NCBI GenBank assembly: GCA_008921705.1
Contig: VFFE01007486.1
Coordinates: 4,719,044-4,783,043 of the forward strand
Direction of reading: 5' to 3'
Source: Burhinus oedicnemus
Taxonomy: Eukaryota; Chordata; Aves; Charadriiformes; Burhinidae
Length of the DNA stretch: 64,000 nucleotides
Shown piece by piece: positions 36,862-49,098 of the stretch. A program made the translations under genes and the position numbers. Under the pieces are notes generated by a model, which made no database searches, was not told the origin of the DNA, and worked only from the letters and a program-made list of their open reading frames with translations. The number at the start of each line of letters is the position of its first letter. Positions within the stretch are counted from its first letter, which is position 1.

Positions 36862-36895
<34 letters not shown>
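36862..36895 (+). repeat. T34 homopolymer
   Basis: Thirty-four consecutive T bases followed by acag. On the minus strand this is an A34 tract. No poly(A) signal and no recognisable retrocopy body lie on the expected side, so it is listed only as a homopolymer. Confidence 0.95.
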
Positions 36896-36898
<3 letters not shown>

Positions 36899-37175
36899 GT
36901 ATAAGGGATGCAGTCACAACAATGTGACATGGGGATTGAACAGCACATATTTTAGACTGGTAACTATGTAAGGGTCTCATCCAAAGAATGGTTCCTTTTC
37001 ATAATAGGTCTAAGTTTAAGTAAACTCCATGAGTCCGAAGTGGTGTTCCATAAGTATCTGGAAGTTTGTCTGAATTTTAAAGATCCAGCAGAGCTGGAAA
37101 CAAATTCAGAGGGAATCTAGGAAACCAGGAGAGCATAGTCCCAGACATTTAAGTTGAATTCAAATATTCTAGTAG

Positions 37176-37242
37176 AGTGTTTTGGTTTTGGTTTTTGTTG
37201 GGTTTTGTTGTTGTGTTTTGTTTGTTGGTTTGGGTTTTTTTG
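37176..37242 (+). repeat. G/T-rich low-complexity tract
   Basis: About 67 bases composed almost only of T and G, in TTTTGG and GTTGTT-like units. The Lys/Gln/Pro-rich minus-strand frame across it is a product of this composition. Confidence 0.85.
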
Positions 37243-37554
37243 ATAGCTCTGGAGGTGTTTTGCAGTATGGTGTTGGCCAAATGAAAGTTTCAGGTGGCAG
37301 ACGTCAGGTTTTTGACTGGCACGTGTAAGCATAGCCATGTTGTTTGCCAACAGAACGGTGCAGCTTCAGCTCAGTGCAGAAACAGACCCCATGGAAAGCA
37401 GCAGAAAGAAATCCTCTTTACAGGCAGAGCCTGTAATGAAGAGCAGAATAGAGGACACCTAGCTAAAAACGATATTCTCAGGGGGAAAATAGCATGACCT
37501 TAATAAAAGCTTAAGCCCTTTTGAGGTATTCAACAGTCATGCGGAGGAGAGTAG

Positions 37555-38720
37555 TTTGGGCACCATGGTCTGTTTGTATTTTCAAGAGGCCTTTGTGAAA
37601 GACAGCAGTGAAGGTTTTTAAGAAAACTAGGGCTGAAGTGGTGTAGGAGGGAAAATTCTTTGTGAGATGGGTAGGCACAGTGGGTAAAGGTAGGAAATAG
37701 GCAGAAATGAATGGTCAGCTGTAGTAGATGTTGAAGGTCGGAAGGGGAGTCCTGCAGGGAGCTCTGTTGGGACTTGTGCTGCTCAGAATTTCATAGTTAA
37801 CCTTGGAAGGGGGTGAGCTGTAAGGCAGGAAAGTTTGATGGTAATACTAAGCTGTTTAGGTTAGAAAGGATGAGAGACAGCTGTAAAGAATTGGACAAAA
37901 CTCTTTTGACCTTGAGCAATAAAGTGGCAAATGTGAAATGGTGCCCATGAGAAACAGCAACCGTAACTTCATATAGGATGTGCTGGGCTCCAAAAATATT
38001 ACAATCACTCAGGAATGAGATCTTGAAGTTTTAATATTCCCATGCAAATACCTAATGAGAGCACTCAGTAAAGTGCTTAAGTGTGTGGAATTATTAGGAA
38101 AGAAATAAACAAAAAACCCCCTGAAGACATTATTATATCAGTATATAAGTCTAAGGTTTTCCACACCATGATAAAGTGCGTGGCTTTGTTTCTTTCAGAA
38201 AGAATTCTGAAATCTCAGAAATCATTTAGTAAAAATCGGAAGAATTTATGTAGGGCAAGACAGTGATCTGTGTTGTGGAAGAGCTTCTCTATCAGGGAAG
38301 AGAGAATTTAGTAGGACTTGGTAGAAGTCTGCAAAATCATAAATAGCATGGGAGAAGGTTGATATGGATTAATTGTTCTCTCTCTCTTCTGGAAAAACTA
38401 AATGGTATCAAATGAAGTTAGTAGGAGACAGGTTCAAAACAAAGGTTTCCTCTTCCTAGCAACGGTGGTGGAAAGCCTTGCTGAGGATATTGCTGGTGCT
38501 AATTTTTTAAAATCTGGGTCTAAGGGGATTCTGGGCAAGTACATGGGGAGAAATGCATGAAGGTTTCTTAGTATACAGTGATCATACCTGCCTCAGAAAG
38601 TTTCTTGAGTGGAAAGGGTTTGGAGTCTGGAAGAGTATTCAGGGGAGTGTCACACATGTCCTGTTCTCACTTTCCTTGGACATCTGCTTGTGAGTATTGA
38701 TGAAGACAAGATATCGGTCT
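37555..38720 (+). mobile_element. Ancient CR1/L3-like LINE remnant
   Basis: Unlike the other copies this one reads on the plus strand. Near 37750-37860 the degraded translation follows the RT order VPQGSVLG...LFNIF...FADDTKLF, and 37880-37950 resembles the LS.WA..NxMK.N block. Further on, 'tagaagtctgcaaaatcat' and 'atggcatgggagaagg'-like text (about 38320-38360), 'caaatgaagttagtaggaga' (about 38408-38427) and 'ggttcaaaacaaaggtttcc' (about 38431-38450) match the C-terminal part of the CR1/L3-type LINEs common in turtles and crocodilians. The 3' end is placed near 38720. It is strongly diverged with no frame left, which suggests an early amniote-age insertion. Confidence 0.65.
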
Positions 38721-41700
38721 TATCTTATACAATCAATTGACGTTGTCACAGGTTATCTATGTTGACTTCCTAATTCTTAAACTCAGAGATTTTGTAGTTC
38801 ATTCCTGTTTTAAAAGGAAAAAATTGTAATCCAAGTTCAGCTCAGCATTACTTAATGGAGAGAAACTGACAAATTAGTATCCAGGAATTTGAAGGCTCTC
38901 TTAGATGTACAGCTGTGTTACTTTTGAATAATGGTTTCAATAACTGAATGTTAGCTCTTTTCAAACTGTGGACCAGGACACCTTTAAACAACACACAATC
39001 TAAAATTTCAGTCCAGAATTTGTTGATCACGTTTTGAATTTTTTTAATCGAATGCACTGAATTCAAACCGAGCTTTGATTCAAGCATATCTGATGTATGC
39101 AGAGGTCAGATTGCTTAATTTTTTTCACTATTACTTTTTCTTCTGTTATTTATTAATGCACAGTTGGACCCATTTCAGGCTGCAAGATCATTCACGTACA
39201 TGTAGACAAACATCACGCTTCTGTCTTGCTGCTAATTGTATTTTTGTTGGAGTTCCCTTTTGGTTGGTAAAGTATTTCTTCATCAGAATATCCCCAGCAA
39301 AGACACTACAGTGTTAAAGAAATTTTTCTTAACTAGCCATTAATGTCTAATATTGAAAACAATGATTCTGCTAGCCAACAGTACTATAGCAGCAAAACCA
39401 TCTTGTGTAGATTGGACTTTAGTTTGCGCTTTGTGATTATATCATGCTTCTGTGAAAATAGGACGTGTTGGTTTCCCAGCATAAGAAAGAGTGGTACAGA
39501 GGGGCAAAGAATACGCCAGGTTAGACATATCTGTGTGGCTGCAAGTGAGTTATTGATGAGGATGAAGTGATAGTGGCCCTGCTGTGCTGTGAGGCGGTTC
39601 GCTGACTCCCAAGCAGATAAAACTGTGGGGATAACTTGGTAAGAGAGGGTGGATTTCTAATGATTAAACCAGCATGGCAATTACACTTTTTGCTTTTGTT
39701 CTGCTAGTTTTAAGTAAGCCGAGTAATTTACTTACCAGTAGCACATGGAATGCAGTAGAGTATGGAAAAGTGAAAACAAAAGGTCAGTATGTTACTGATG
39801 TCCCCTCCCTGCCTCTCAGTGAACAGCCTCAACTTCCTCCTTAGAGCTTTTGGCATCCTGTTGAGTTGAGTAACATGGAATGGTCCTTAGCAGGAGCTGT
39901 GCAACAGATACGAAAAATTCTGCAAGAGCAGCTTACAGGATAGTTAACGTTGATAGGGCAATGCTAATAGAAATATATTTCTAACAGAACAGTTACATTT
40001 CTTTTAGCTAAATGTGAGGCTAACACCCTGAACTGGTCAGACCTTCTCTTTGGGTTCTGCCTGGAGCAGCTGAAGCTGTATTCACCTTCGCAATTCTTTC
40101 GGTGCTCTCCAGCTGGAGGTTGCTTCCCTCACAACTTATTTGTGTCCTGGCATTTTTATGTATGATCACAAACAGCTTAGGATAACTTTTCTGAGCGTAA
40201 TAACTCAGCGCTGAGGACTGTATGGAAAATAGATTAAAAAACCACTGAAATTAAAAAGTGATAAGATGCATGTAAGGGAAAGTAAGTTCAGAAGATTTTG
40301 TGAATTATTTATTCATGTTAGATGTCCAGAAACTGCCCAATGAACTAGGGTTCTACTGGACTGGAGCTGTGCAACCAGCATATGAGACAATCGCTGCGTG
40401 ATGAAGCAACTTCATTTGCAAATGATTTTCAGAATTCTTATGTCTAAAACTTCTGCTATAGCTTCAAGCAGTTTTTGAAAGCAATGTGTTTCCTCTCAGA
40501 ACATCCCCAAACAAATGGAAACTTTCTGGTTATTTAAATGCTAGTTCTTCAAAACACGTTGAAGATCTATCAGGACAGAGATTTAATAGCTTCCTGAGGG
40601 AGGAGCTAGAGAGGAAGGTAGTGGCCCAAAGTGACTAAATTTAGCAAGGCCTTTTTAGGCTTAACATTATAAAATCAGGATTCAATAAATTACTTGGGTC
40701 AAAATTAATTTAAGTTATAGAATATAATTTTTTTAGATAAGAAACTATTTATATGCCTGTATAATAAGTTTCTGGTTCTAAAGACTTTAGTGATATTGCA
40801 TAGAATATGCACAAACGATGTGATAGAACAAATGAGATTTTTTGCATGAGGATGTAGTCTTTATATGGTCAAACTCCACATAATGCGGTCTAAAATAGTT
40901 ATATAAGACAGAAAAGACAGCATATAGTTGGTAAGAAATGTATGCATACTTAGAATAGAAGACAAACATGTTTTAGCTAGTAGTATTGTGTCATGCTAAA
41001 TCCCTGTTTTTTCCATATTTGTACAAATTTGATGATCAAAATGGAGAGGGAGACTGTCAATTTGTTTTTCAAATCCTGTAGGGAACAAGCTGCTACTTCC
41101 TTTTGAAGAATACTGAAATACTTTATTTCTATATGAAATGTGTGGAGTATCTCTATTTTAAAAAATACATAGCAAAAAGCACAAATTTCTATGACTGTAA
41201 TAAATTCCTTCTAGAGATAAAATAAGACTTTTTATTGCTGAATTATATGTTTTACACAGTCATATATGTGACTAGGGGGTAAATGACATTGGTGTGCTAA
41301 TGATGGCAGCTGATGCAAAAATGTCTTGGAATGTAGTATGGCTATTAAATTCAAAGATTGTGTAACATCTGAATAGCAATTAGTGAGGCAATGGTAATTT
41401 ACCTAAAACATTTGAAATTATAAGTTGCTGTAGCTGAATGTATCAAATAAAATATTTAGAAATATGCTTGTCAGATTTGTGAACAACTTTGTTAAATTGT
41501 GTGGATCTTTAACATTCTCTTTAATCCACCCTTTAATGAGATAAACTTACAATTTGGACTGCTACTATTTTCCGTGAAGAAACATTCACAATAGCAGAAA
41601 AAGTCATCAGGGTTACTGAGAGATAGGATATGATACCGTTCCTGTCTGAAGGACTTCTACCAGAGGGGAAATGTGCAAGAACTTGTCTTTTTTCCCCACC

Positions 41701-43221
41701 TCCATCCCCACTGGTTGACTGGGGACTGATAAACAACATGTTTCGTTGCCCTTACTTAAAGCAAACTCAAGTCTGGTGGAGGGGGTACAGGTAGCCTTTT
41801 TTCTGGCATTAAAGTAACATGGAAACTCGCCAAAAAGCTGCTAAGTTTATCTGAAGTAACACTTGCAGCTTTGTGGAAGTATGTGGCTGAGTAATAGTAC
41901 AAAAATAGCAAGTTATTCTGAGGAAGAGCATATGTTCTGTAACAATGAGAAATTGGTATACAGATAAAAGAAATTATGGATCTAAATATAAATTTTAGAT
42001 GAGAAAGATCCGTGGCTAAGTGCCACAAAGTCTTCTGTAGACGCAGCCATTAAAAGTTGTTTAATGCTCATTCTTCTAACATAGTTATTTAAAGAAGCAC
42101 CATCATTGATAAATTGCTGTGTTGCCTTAAAGGTGCACATTTTGCAGCCTGTAACAGTACAGATAATAGGCACTTTTTATATTGGAGTGCACACCGATAC
42201 ACAGGGTACCATACAGTGATAATTGTGGGCTTTTGGTTTTTTCTTACAAGAAAGGTAGATTGCAGAGCCGTACTATTTGCTTACTATTTAAAGATACTGA
42301 CAACCAAATGCAGCTATCTCTTTCAAAATTCAAAATGAAGACAACGTTGGAACAGATTCTCAGGTTACTTGAAAAAGCAGTTAGGTATATGTGCTTAGAC
42401 ACTGGAAAACAAGTTCAGTACAACCACTTGTGAAGTACCGTTCAAAATTCTCCATGCTTCAGCAGATAATGGCAAGGTTTATTTGCTATGAAGTACGGCT
42501 TTGAGGATTAAAACTTTCCTCCACAGAAGTCGCTCTATTTCATGGAAGAGATTAGTTTCTTTACAAAAACTTGAAGAGTGCAAGTTGGCATCAAGTCCCT
42601 CAAAATCTCTACTTTTAAATGTTTCTCCTGTCTTTTTTCTTTTTTTAAGCTTCTGCTTAAACAATTAGAGATTGGCATACATAACAGTCATACTGATGAG
42701 CAGAACAAGAGATTAGAAGATTAAGCTGCAGTTAGATTGGAATAACTAGACCCTAAGGCATTACCAAATAAAATCCACGTAGAGCTGTGCTGTTCATCAA
42801 GCTCCTCATAGTCAGTGTAAAGCTGAGTGAGTAGACTGAGCTTTGAAAGCTTCAAGAGTAATTATGTCAAATAAAATCTTTGTTATTAAAATTTTACATT
42901 TCAGGAGGTACCAGTTTGAAAATATTAGACCTTTGGACAGTCTTGGCAAAGCAAAAATCAGTTCTCATTTGATTTGTGTATAAATATTTTTCTTCATTTC
43001 TGAGCCACTTGCACTTCAAAAATCTACATGCCACTTGCTGTCATTTGCTGTCTATAAGAAAGATGTGATCATGCAGGACTCCTCTTTCTGAAGAGGAAGA
43101 AATGTTAGCAGAGGAGAGACATAGAGAATTTAGGAGAAAAAGCTAAGGGAAGGTTAAAGAATTCAGCTGGCATTAGGCATATAGTCACTGAATATATGTA
43201 TTTTTTTCCACTGTTTCTTGT

Positions 43222-43229
<8 letters not shown>
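38721..43229. other. Unassigned DNA
   Basis: No gene or repeat family recognised. Open frames are short. AT-rich stretches predominate between 40.6 and 41.6 kb. Confidence 0.6.

Positions 43230-43252
<23 letters not shown>
43230..43252 (+). repeat. (TC)n microsatellite
   Basis: An uninterrupted CT dinucleotide run of 23 bases. Confidence 0.95.
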
Positions 43253-46200
43253 GCCTTTCTCTTAATCATTGTGTAATCAGCCTGATCTGATTAGTGTCTG
43301 TATAAACTACCTGTGTTGCTGTTGCTGGGGAGAAACAAGAACTAAAGTAAGGTTTCAAAAGTGAGATAGAAAATTATTGAGAAATTAGGAGAAAAGAGGA
43401 GAAAAAGAATCCTTATGGGGTTTTCCTCCTCTGTTCTTTTCAGATGTTTTCTCTGTAATGCTGAAAGTATGAGACAAAGTAAATATAGTAACTTTAGCTT
43501 TTGCATTTACAATTCCCTGAAAAAGAGAGGTCACTTTCCTCTGAGCCAGCAGTCATCTCTGTATCTGAAGTAGTGCTAAAAAAGGGAAGTATAGGAAGTA
43601 AGATAGTCTTCCTACTGTTAAAACTTTAACACACAAGTGTGTATTTGTTGTCTGGAGTTGTCTTATAAAATTTGTAATAAAAGATAAAGTAAAAAAAAAT
43701 CCTAGTAAAGTTAATGATCTTTCTGTATACCTGGGATGTGTTCTATGGGTACTTACTGGTACGTGCTGCAGTGCCTGGCTGGGCTACATACCCAGTTTTA
43801 TTTTCTGTGAAAATAAGTATGCAGAGGAATAGCTGATACATGTCGAGATGTAATCTTAATTCATATTTCAGATGCAGCCTGGAAACTTACATGGTAGGTG
43901 AATTATTGGCAAAACGGCAGGAGAATGCAAAAATATCGCTAGCCACTACAGCTGTGAAATCTGGGCAGTTTGGGAGTAATCCTGTTGAGGTCTTCTGGCC
44001 AAAATCAACAGTTGGAATATGCTCTCTGATCGTTTTGATACCGGGTTTAGAGAGAAAGTGGAAGATAGTTTTCTTTGATAAGGGGGAGCAAAGCATTTTA
44101 TATGGTGTTGCCTCTGTAAAGACACTCCTAGTACTCTATTTTACTTGTTTATTCTTGTGATTTTAAAAAAAAGCTTCATCCAAAATGCTCCTCGTTTGGA
44201 GCTTTGTGCATCCAATGCCATATGTTAAAAACATGATGAAGATCAGTTGTAGAATCTATGCAGCAACACTTGTCCTCTATCTCCCTCCCCACCCACACTG
44301 AAATAACAGACTTGGAGTCTGTTATCCTCTGCACCATTTTTTCTTTCTGCAAATGTAAATCTTCCAGCTATACCAGGTCAATGTTCTTCAAATTGACCAG
44401 GGATTTTATATTTTTCTTTTTATTTTTCTGACTCACATTTTGAGAGTCTATTTTTAGGTTCTTTAAAACACTGGACTGCTATATCTGGAATAAATAAACT
44501 AAAAATTGAAACCTTAAAAGCGACTAAAAGTGAATGCAAAAAAAGAAAAAAAAAAAGTAGTATTGCTGGAAGTACTTTATGTACCAAACCTGTAACACAT
44601 TTTTTGCCATTTTTCCTATTTTGGTATGTCATCTAGAAGTTAAAGGAGATTTTAAAAGGGTCTTGGAAGCCAACTTGGGTATTTTTGACCTTGTTTGAAA
44701 TGTGTAGTCTTCAATGAGAAATTATGTCCAATTTGACTTGTACATGCTAGTATTTTGGCTTATTTCCATAATAATTTCTGTATACTCTGAACCGTGCAGA
44801 GTGAGAGGGCAAAAGATCTCATCCTGTCGGATTTAATCTTGTTTAAAGTTTTTTTTACTCTTAGCATCCTGTGACTTTCATTTTTAGCAGGAGGATCATA
44901 AACAGCCTTTAATGCTTGATTTGTCTTCTTTCACACCAAGAGTGAAGGAAGCATCTAGAATGTATTATGAAGCACATGTGTGTAAGCATGGAGAACACAA
45001 AGCTGTTACAAGAAATGTTACAAAAGGTGGTATTATCATTCCACATGCAAATATCTGTGGACAGATGAGATTAGTTTTTTTTTTCATTGCATAAGCATTT
45101 TGCAAATGAAATACCACTACATGTTAGATAGAAAACCATTATGCTTTTGTTATCACTTGTTTGATCTTGGGCATAAGGTGCTGATCTCTGTGTGTTTTAA
45201 TGGTATATGTAAGAAAATTGGCAAAAGATTTGTTTCAAAATGCATAATAAATCTCACTTAGAGTTTTACTTCAAATGCACAATCCTTTGTGACAGTCATA
45301 CCTTGGTCATCTGTTTTCTTAAGTCCAACTGTGAACAATGGCCCAGATCACATAATCAAAGGTAATGGGATATCGGAGCACAAGAGAAAACATTATCTAG
45401 GAAAACGAACTAAAATAGATTTTGAAGTTCCAGCATTCTCAGGGTCTTTTCACACAGTGAGAATCCAGGATGTAAGAACAAGTATCTACAAAATACAGTT
45501 TCTTTTCTGGCTGTGGGACACAAGTAACATAAGAACAGAGAGAGACGCTAGTTTGTGACTATCGTTCATGGAGGAGGCAGTACTGAACCTTCTTGGAGTG
45601 ACTCCATCCAGGAACAGCTTGAGGGACCCGTACCAACAGTGATCCAGACACAAGTTACATTTGTCTTCTAGACTCTGAAAATACTCTTTCTAAAGTAAAT
45701 TTGTGCTTGCGTAACCTGAAACAGGATAAAGAGAGTTCTCATTTAATTTAGGGCTTATTTGGTCTCAGAGTCTTTATCTGTTAAAGAAGCCTCAAGGTGG
45801 TCCTAAAAAGGGCAGCCAGGCTTGATTCTGCTGCAATGTGAATAATCTCAAGCTTTCCTCTGATGGAGCTCTCGTCCTTGGGAAGGGCTACTGCAGGCAG
45901 CGCTGCCTGGACTCTGGCAACAGGAAGACTGGAAGAGTTTTGCTATTCAAAAAAAATTCCCAGAAAACAAAAGTCCTCTGATTAGGTGAGGGCTACAGTG
46001 TAGCACATGCTGCGCACATTGGGATGTGCAGCCCTGGCGTTGTAAAATTAATTAGGAGATTTTTCAGTCCAAAACTTCTAGTAATAAAAGGTCAATTTTA
46101 AAAAGATGCCGTTTCTTTTTTTGTCCATATGAACACGTTTATTTAGATTCTGCTGGGTTTGTTTCCTCCCGCCCCTTAGGCAAAGATATTATAAAGAAAC

Positions 46201-49011
46201 AGCTTAGGGAAATGAAACAAGCTGTCCAAATTTGTAAAAGTTGCACTTCCTCAAGGAATTTCAGTAATGCATAACAACTGGTCTAAATAGGGATTGGAAC
46301 AGTTTAGATATTGTTATTTGTTTTTATTTTAAATAAGAAGGAGAAATGTAATGATTTCTCAAGAGAGCAAGGATGATTTTTAGAGATTGGCTTGATAATT
46401 GCTTATTTAACAGTTAATGCTGGAAAGAAAATAGATATTTAATGTATAAAACAAAAGTTTTCCTACTTTATCATGTTTTGTCTTTCAAAGTGAAACATGT
46501 AGCTATTTTTTTTTTTCCTGCTGTGGTGGTGTTAACCTAGTATAAACATCTGAGCAAACACAGCGTTGTTTGCAAATGTAGAAGTAGAATGAGTAGAGTA
46601 GTAGACACTAAGTTTACTATATATTTTGGTGTAGTGTGGGGTTCCCTGATGTCTGGCATGTTTGCCATGTGGCGTACGTATTAGTATGTATATCGTGACT
46701 ACTGAAGAAAGCTTTATGCTCCTGCACTGTCTCCAGTACAGTAACTTATATCTGCTATCAATTTTAAAAGTTTACTATTTATTGATAAGCCACTTTACAA
46801 ATGAATGCTGAGATTTCAGCAGATATTGAAAGGATTTTTTTTAATTTTTTCTTCTAGAGTAGAAGATAGTATCCTCTTTATATGATGCAATCCCTAGCAT
46901 TGGTAACTTAGCTCTGTTCTTGTTATTTAAGGAATTGCCTTTTCTCATGCTCTCATAATCTGTAGAAAGGCACAAGCAGATACAGAGGAGAGTCACACAC
47001 AGGACCAATAGTATCTCCAACTTTGTTTCTCTGATGAGTTTGAGACCTCAGATTTGTGGATCTTCGGGGAAAAATGTTGAAAGATTTTCATGGCGTTTGA
47101 ATAATAATTTGTTCATTTAGTAACTAGAGATAATCTAGAGAGCTACTTTTTGGGGGGCAGGTCTAGTGTAGCTTTTTTCTTTTGGGATATAGTTAGTATG
47201 CATAAAGCACTGCTCCCCTTTTGTGTTTATAGGAATGTTTCACTTGACCCTTTGATTTGTTTGAATAAATGTATCTTGAAAGTGTGAAGGTAGTGATGAT
47301 GTTAAGGTAGGTAAGCACTTATGTGGACTTCTGTGATGATTTCTCAGTTTTCTCCACCTAACACCTATTTTGACTTAAATTGGATGGGTTAATATCTGGT
47401 TCTAAAAGCTACAGAATATTATACTGACTAGTGAGTAGGTGAAAGTACTATAAGAGGTCATCTTCCCTATCCTTCATCTGTGAGGCTGAATCAGCATGGT
47501 TCTACTGAAGTCAGCAGAGGAGTACAGATCTGCTCCAGGTAAGGGATCCTTGTTAAACTGAATTCTGTTCCGGGTTTTACTATAGACAACTTTCTGTGAT
47601 AATTACAGCTGAAGTTTCTGGATCATCCACAGGTGGAAATCCAGGGAAGACTGTAAAGATGCCTAGATGATCTTAAGAAGTAGAAAACCTCTGATTCCCA
47701 TGACTCTCTTTTCACATGTAATGTTTGTAGTAGCACTGCACCATGATTTAGCCAGTAGTAGAAACTCCAAGTAGTAGAAATCCTGGGGTTGTGCTGTCAC
47801 ATCTAGCACTCAGTTACCTTTGCTTTTCTTTAAACTGTATTTTAAACAGCTGCTTTTCTAGCTGTCACCTTGCACAATGATTTTCTTGCTTTTTAAGCCT
47901 TTGAGGTAAATGAACCACTGTTGTTGGAATGCTTGACTTGAAGACAAATATCTGTGCAGTAAGCATGACAAACACTTGAAAAATAACAAGGCAATGCATC
48001 CTCGATATAGGAGATACAAAAGGGAAAAACAATATAATTTTCTATTGGAATAACATAAATAATGTGCCATTCATTTAACAAATAATAAGCAGAACATGAT
48101 GTTGCACATAGCAAGGAATTAAAAATTGAGTATACTTTTAAATTCTGATGTTAAATGATGATGAAAATCTCCTGCCTTAGGGATTACATGCATTTAGTAG
48201 CTCTAGTAATTCAAATATATATTTATACGTTTTAAAGAACTTGGTTGACAAGAGATTCTGTGAAGTGTGGAGAAAGAAAAATTCTCTTCAGCAGACATTC
48301 AAAAATTAAAAATTTCTCAGGGCATAAAGGAGAAAATTGTTTGCATGGATAATGATCATTTCGCAAAGTGTGTATGGCACATAGATGCTGCAGTACATGC
48401 TAAAAATATGAGAATAATTTTTCCTTTGGATGAGCTAGTGCAGTAATCTTTCAGAAGTGAAAAGGAATAATTGAAAAGCCTTAAAGGACACATTTTCTTG
48501 GCATGTGGAACATGACTAAAGACACACCCACCTGCCCACCCCCGATTTCCCTGAATATGTGTGGTGGAAGGCCTCAAAACTGCTCCAAAGTTATCAGGCT
48601 CAGATATCTTTGCACCAGTGCATGCATTACAAGGGAGGGAAAAGCCATCTTTAAGCCAAAGGACAGCTTTAATGTTAAGAAGCATTCGTTACAGACCAGC
48701 TATGAGTACATATGTGTTGAAAATCCCATAAATGTTTTAACCACCAAGGACATGAAACTATAGGACAGTGTTTTAATAGGGAGATAGGGGGAAATGCACA
48801 GCAGTTAGTGTGATGTGTTTATGAACATGAAATATTTGCTTATTGTACAATGAAATTGCTTCAAAAACAGGTAGCATCACCTGCTCCACACTTCTACTCC
48901 TACTGAGCAAAGTCCTTTTTCATAACCTCCACAAGTTAAGTTTTTACCAGGTTCTGGACAGTCTCTTTCTCTCCAGATCCTGTGTTCTTTCCTCCCAGGA
49001 GAGGGGAAATG
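43253..49011. other. Unassigned DNA
   Basis: No gene or repeat family recognised. An open frame at 43840-44160 (106 codons) overlaps an antisense frame of 69 codons. Neither shows a domain. GC-richer stretches at about 45790-45920 remain unexplained. Confidence 0.55.
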
Positions 49012-49098
49012 ATCATAAAATCATAGAATTGTTTAGGTTGGAAAAGACCTTTAAGATCATTCAGTCCAGCCATCGACCCTACGCTACCAGGTCTGCCA

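Larger units (their letters stand above)
33381..37175. other. Unassigned DNA
   Basis: No gene or repeat family recognised apart from an exon-like segment at 34145-34242 and homopolymer T tracts near 35436-35451 and at 36862-36895. The sequence is strongly AT-rich from about 35.0 to 36.8 kb. Confidence 0.55.

Noticed and set aside
36862..36960. T34 tract as the poly(A) tail of a minus-strand processed pseudogene
   Set aside because: No AATAAA on the minus strand just inside the tract and no recognisable coding body at higher coordinates. A homopolymer is the simpler reading.
43840..44160. 106-codon plus-strand open frame as a small gene, or the 22-base piece 43872-43893 as a microexon
   Set aside because: No domain or recognisable homology, an antisense frame is open over the same bases, and a 22-base exon with no known partner exons is not supportable.
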